Shown in pieces: positions 14,226 to 15,703 of a DNA stretch of 15,703 nucleotides; position 1 is the first letter of the stretch, and each line of letters starts with the position of its first letter. This DNA comes from an uncultured Eubacteriales bacterium (GTDB taxonomy: Bacteria; Bacillota; Clostridia; Oscillospirales; Oscillospiraceae), in contig USEU01000051.1 in NCBI GenBank assembly GCA_900553805.1, positions 1-15,703 of the forward strand, in the 5' to 3' direction. The notes beneath the pieces are model-generated. The model did not search any database, was not told the origin of the DNA, and saw only the letters and a list, made by a program, of their open reading frames with translations. The position numbers were made by a program, and so were the translations under genes.

Positions 14226-14578
14226 CGCTCTTCCTCACGGGCACCCTCTCCCCCCGCCTGCACAGCGCCGCCCTGGTGGCCATCATGGCCGTTATTACCA
14301 TGCTGCTACGCTTTCTCCCCTTTTGGGTATTCGGCGGCAAAAAACAGACGTCGCCCCTCATCACCTATCTGGGCAAGGTACTCCCCTTTGCCATCATGGG
14401 CATGCTGGTGGTCTACTGCCTGAAATCCGTCAATTTCATTCATCCGACTCACGCCCTGCCGGAGCTGATCTCCTGCGCCGTGGTGGTGCTGCTCCACCTG
14501 TGGAAGCGCAACACCATGCTCTCCATCACCGGCGGCACCGCCTGCTACATGCTGCTGGTTCAAATCGTATTCGCGTAA
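14222..14578 (+). CDS. azlD: AzlD-family branched-chain amino acid exporter, small subunit
   Basis: 118 residues with four hydrophobic segments, the usual size and topology. The family pattern TMLLRFLPFWVF (about 26-37), YLGKVLPFAIMGMLVVYCLK (49-68) and WKRNTMLSITGGTACYMLL (94-112) is intact. It is the obligatory partner of AzlC and starts inside the azlC stop codon. A strong hairpin terminator follows 11 nt after the stop. No Lrp- or AzlB-type regulator is adjacent. Confidence 0.95.
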   Translation: MTLFLTGTLSPRLHSAALVAIMAVITMLLRFLPFWVFGGKKQTSPLITYLGKVLPFAIMGMLVVYCLKSVNFIHPTHALPELISCAVVVLLHLWKRNTMLSITGGTACYMLLVQIVFA

Positions 14579-14589
14579 CTGCAAAACAT

Positions 14590-14636
14590 TCTCCCGCCAA
14601 AGCTGTGTGAAAAGCACTGCCTTGGCGGGAGATTTT
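14590..14636. terminator. Terminator between azlD and padR
   Basis: An 11-bp stem (TCTCCCGCCAA, 14590-14600, against 14622-14632) followed by TTTTG on the plus strand. It also lies about 30 nt past the likely end of the convergent padR gene, where the minus strand reads ATGTTTT after the stem, so it may serve both. Confidence 0.85.
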
Positions 14637-14661
14637 GTATGGTCACAGCGTCGCTGCGCCG

Positions 14662-15013
14662 CTATTGATGCTCCATGGGCGTAAACCGCAGGCCGTTTAC
14701 CACCTGCTCTGTCCCTGTATCCCGGAAGTCCAGCCTGTGATATTTCCTTCCACTCGACCTTGAAATCCTCAATGCGCTTCAGCCCTTCCCCGGTAATATG
14801 GTAATACTTCCGAAGCCTGCCGCCATGCTCCGCGGTGCGGACATTCAGCATATTCGCCGTCTCCAGCCGTTTCAAAATGGTATACAAGGTCGATTCGGAA
14901 AGCTCCATGTACGGCTTCATATCCTTTATGATCTTGTAGCCGTATGAGTCCTCACTCTTAATGGCTGCCAAAACGCAAACATCCAAGAGCCCTCGCTTCA
15001 ACTGACCATCCAT
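14662..15013 (-). CDS. PadR-family transcriptional regulator, probable C-terminal frameshift
   Basis: The first 90 residues are a typical PadR winged helix: LKRGLLDVCVLAAI, SYGYKIIKDM, SESTLYTILKRLE, then GGRLRKYYHITGEGLKRIEDFKVEWKE. The start ATG at 15013 has AAAGGAGG six bases upstream. As it stands, the frame runs on after residue 90 for about 145 codons to 14306, antisense through the terminator and azlD, with no family resemblance. Removing one A from the run at about 14742-14745 switches to a frame that ends at a TAG (14662-14664), about 30 nt before the hairpin, giving about 117 residues, the normal size of short PadR proteins. I therefore place the gene end at 14662. Either a real frameshift or a sequencing error would explain it. 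The regulated gene is unknown; small PadR proteins often control transporters. Confidence 0.7.
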
Positions 15014-15037
15014 GTTATACCTCCTTTCATGTTATAC
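15011..15037 (-). repeat. Direct repeat CATGTTATAC at the padR start
   Basis: The 10-mer CATGTTATAC (plus-strand reading) occurs at 15011-15020 and 15028-15037, 17 bp apart, covering the padR start codon and the region around the transcription start. This is a plausible autoregulatory site. It is not the ATGT-N8-ACAT dyad described for PadR itself. Confidence 0.4.
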
Positions 15038-15066
15038 GTCATAATACGAAGCATTCATTTTGTCAA
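15038..15066 (-). promoter_or_regulatory. Sigma-A promoter of padR
   Basis: On the minus strand, TTGACA (15061-15066), a 17-bp spacer and TATGAC (15038-15043). The -35 is consensus and the -10 is imperfect. The start point would fall within the direct repeat. Confidence 0.65.
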
Positions 15067-15086
15067 CACGTTTTTTCAGAAGGCTC

Positions 15087-15125
15087 AAAAAAGGGCGGCA
15101 GAGAAAATCAAATCTCCCTGCCGCC
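15087..15125 (-). terminator. Rho-independent terminator of the sigK-type gene
   Basis: Read on the minus strand, a long stem (GGCGGCAGGGAGA against TCTCTGCCGCC, with a bulge) is followed by CTTTTTT. It begins about 7 nt after the sigma factor stop codon. Confidence 0.85.
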
Positions 15126-15131
15126 GTGCTT

Positions 15132-15620
15132 CTATTCCAGCGCCGCCCGAAGTTTTTTCAGCGCCCTTTTCTCAATTCGGGATACATAGCTGCGGCTGAT
15201 GCCCGTTCGTTCTGCCACTTCCCGCTGGCGGAGCGGCTCCTCCGCCCCCAGCCCGTAGCGCAGCTGGATCACCAGCCGCTCCTGCCCGGTCAGGCAGGTA
15301 TCCACCGCCCGCCGCAGCAGCCGCACCGCCTCCTGATTTGCCACCTGCTCCATCAGGTCCGTATCCTCGCTGACCACATCCATCAGCGCCAGCGGCGCCC
15401 CATCCGTCCCGGTATCAATGTAATCCGACAACGACACATCCTGCGCACTCTTCCGCCCGGAGCGGAAGTACATCAGTATTTCATTTTCTACACATCGGGC
15501 TGCATAGGTTGCCAGTCTGGCTCCCTTGGAGGGGTCAAAGGTGGTGATTCCCTTGATGAGGCCAATGGTGCCAATGGAAATCAGGTCCTCCTGGTCGGCG
15601 GTTTGGGCGTAGTATTTCTT
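15132..15620 (-). CDS. sigK: Sporulation sigma factor SigK-type, 3' portion only
   Basis: The minus-strand frame from about 15620 encodes a SigK-like protein from region 2 to the end: KKYY, DLISIGTIGLIKGI and FDPSKGARLATYAARCVENE, then region 4 with LTGQERLVIQLRYGL, and the C-terminal GISRSYVSRIEKRALKKL, which matches SigK better than SigE. Region 2.1 (the LRLVAHI segment) and everything before it are absent: upstream of KKYY the sequence no longer resembles a sigma factor, and the frame is closed by a TGA a little further on. No good start codon or ribosome site precedes the homologous part; the first ATG in frame (15473) lies inside region 2. SigK directs late mother-cell transcription during sporulation, and in B. 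subtilis and C. difficile its gene is split by a skin element. This fragment could be a SpoIIIC-like 3' part or a rearranged gene. The terminator at 15087-15125 is intact. Confidence 0.8.
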   Translation of the reverse strand, partial: KKYYAQTADQEDLISIGTIGLIKGITTFDPSKGARLATYAARCVENEILMYFRSGRKSAQDVSLSDYIDTGTDGAPLALMDVVSEDTDLMEQVANQEAVRLLRRAVDTCLTGQERLVIQLRYGLGAEEPLRQREVAERTGISRSYVSRIEKRALKKLRAALE

Positions 15621-15703
15621 AGACTGGTGATGCCCGCGGTGTGCTTGAGGGGTGTATAGACGGCCTCATAGGTGCTGCCCAGCTTCAGAAAAATGTCGAG
15701 ATG
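15621..15703 (-). other. Unrecognised sequence joined to sigK at the right edge
   Basis: From about 15621 rightward the sequence is unrelated to sigma factors. On the minus strand an open frame enters from the window edge (HLDIFLKLGSTYEAVYTPLK, then HTAGITSL), crosses the junction in a different phase from sigK, and stops inside the sigma gene. I do not recognise its family. It could be the edge of an inserted element. Confidence 0.4.

Noticed and set aside
14306..14661. C-terminal extension of the PadR frame
   Set aside because: Antisense to azlD and the terminator, with no PadR resemblance; better explained by a frameshift.
1..15703. CRISPR array, tRNA or rRNA genes
   Set aside because: No regularly spaced repeats, and no tRNA cloverleaf or rRNA signature was seen on either strand by eye. 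A tRNAscan and CRISPR finder run would settle this.

Overview
The window looks like a GC-rich Firmicute of the class Clostridia, probably a gut Oscillospirales relative. The evidence is a run of typical clostridial housekeeping genes (an EF-G paralog with a GHSGSGKS P-loop, RlmB, GreA, a LysRS with a C-terminal tRNA-binding extension), strong AGGAGG ribosome sites, clear sigma-A promoters, and a sporulation sigma factor of the SigK type at the right edge. The taxonomic call is inference; no rRNA or marker phylogeny is available here.

Layout. Left part (1-4366, minus strand): the N-terminal two thirds or so of an EF-G-like GTPase running off the left edge, then a two-gene operon of rlmB and a membrane protein that resembles a catalytically degenerate P1B-type ATPase. 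At 4416-4554 back-to-back promoters drive rlmB leftward and greA-lysS rightward. A bidirectional hairpin at 7041-7073 separates lysS from a convergent GntR/FCD regulator. That regulator is divergent from a two-subunit aconitase-family dehydratase (leuC/leuD-like). A perfect 17-bp sequence occurs twice, in inverted orientation, in the shared promoter region: once upstream of the gntR -35 and once just downstream of the leuC start point. This suggests a self-contained, substrate-inducible dehydratase unit rather than a leucine biosynthesis operon.

Middle part (9773-12315): accessory DNA. Two copies of a MITE-like palindromic element with about 18-bp terminal inverted repeats and flanking TA dinucleotides lie at 9953-10114 and 12094-12315. 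The first abuts a HepT-type HEPN toxin remnant that has lost its N-terminus. The second abuts, and supplies the stop codon of, a zinc-ribbon membrane lipoprotein gene. An orphan GH32 sucrose/fructan hydrolase with its own promoter and terminator lies between them.

Right part (12315-15703): the zinc-ribbon protein (minus), a divergent azlCD branched-chain amino acid exporter with a structured leader, a PadR regulator that appears frameshifted near its C-terminus, and the 3' part of a sigK-type gene. Homology to SigK stops abruptly at about 15620, where the sequence changes to an unrelated reading frame that runs off the window. This resembles a sigK gene interrupted by a skin-like element, or a rearranged one, and is the most interesting lead together with the MITE pair and the degenerate P-type ATPase.
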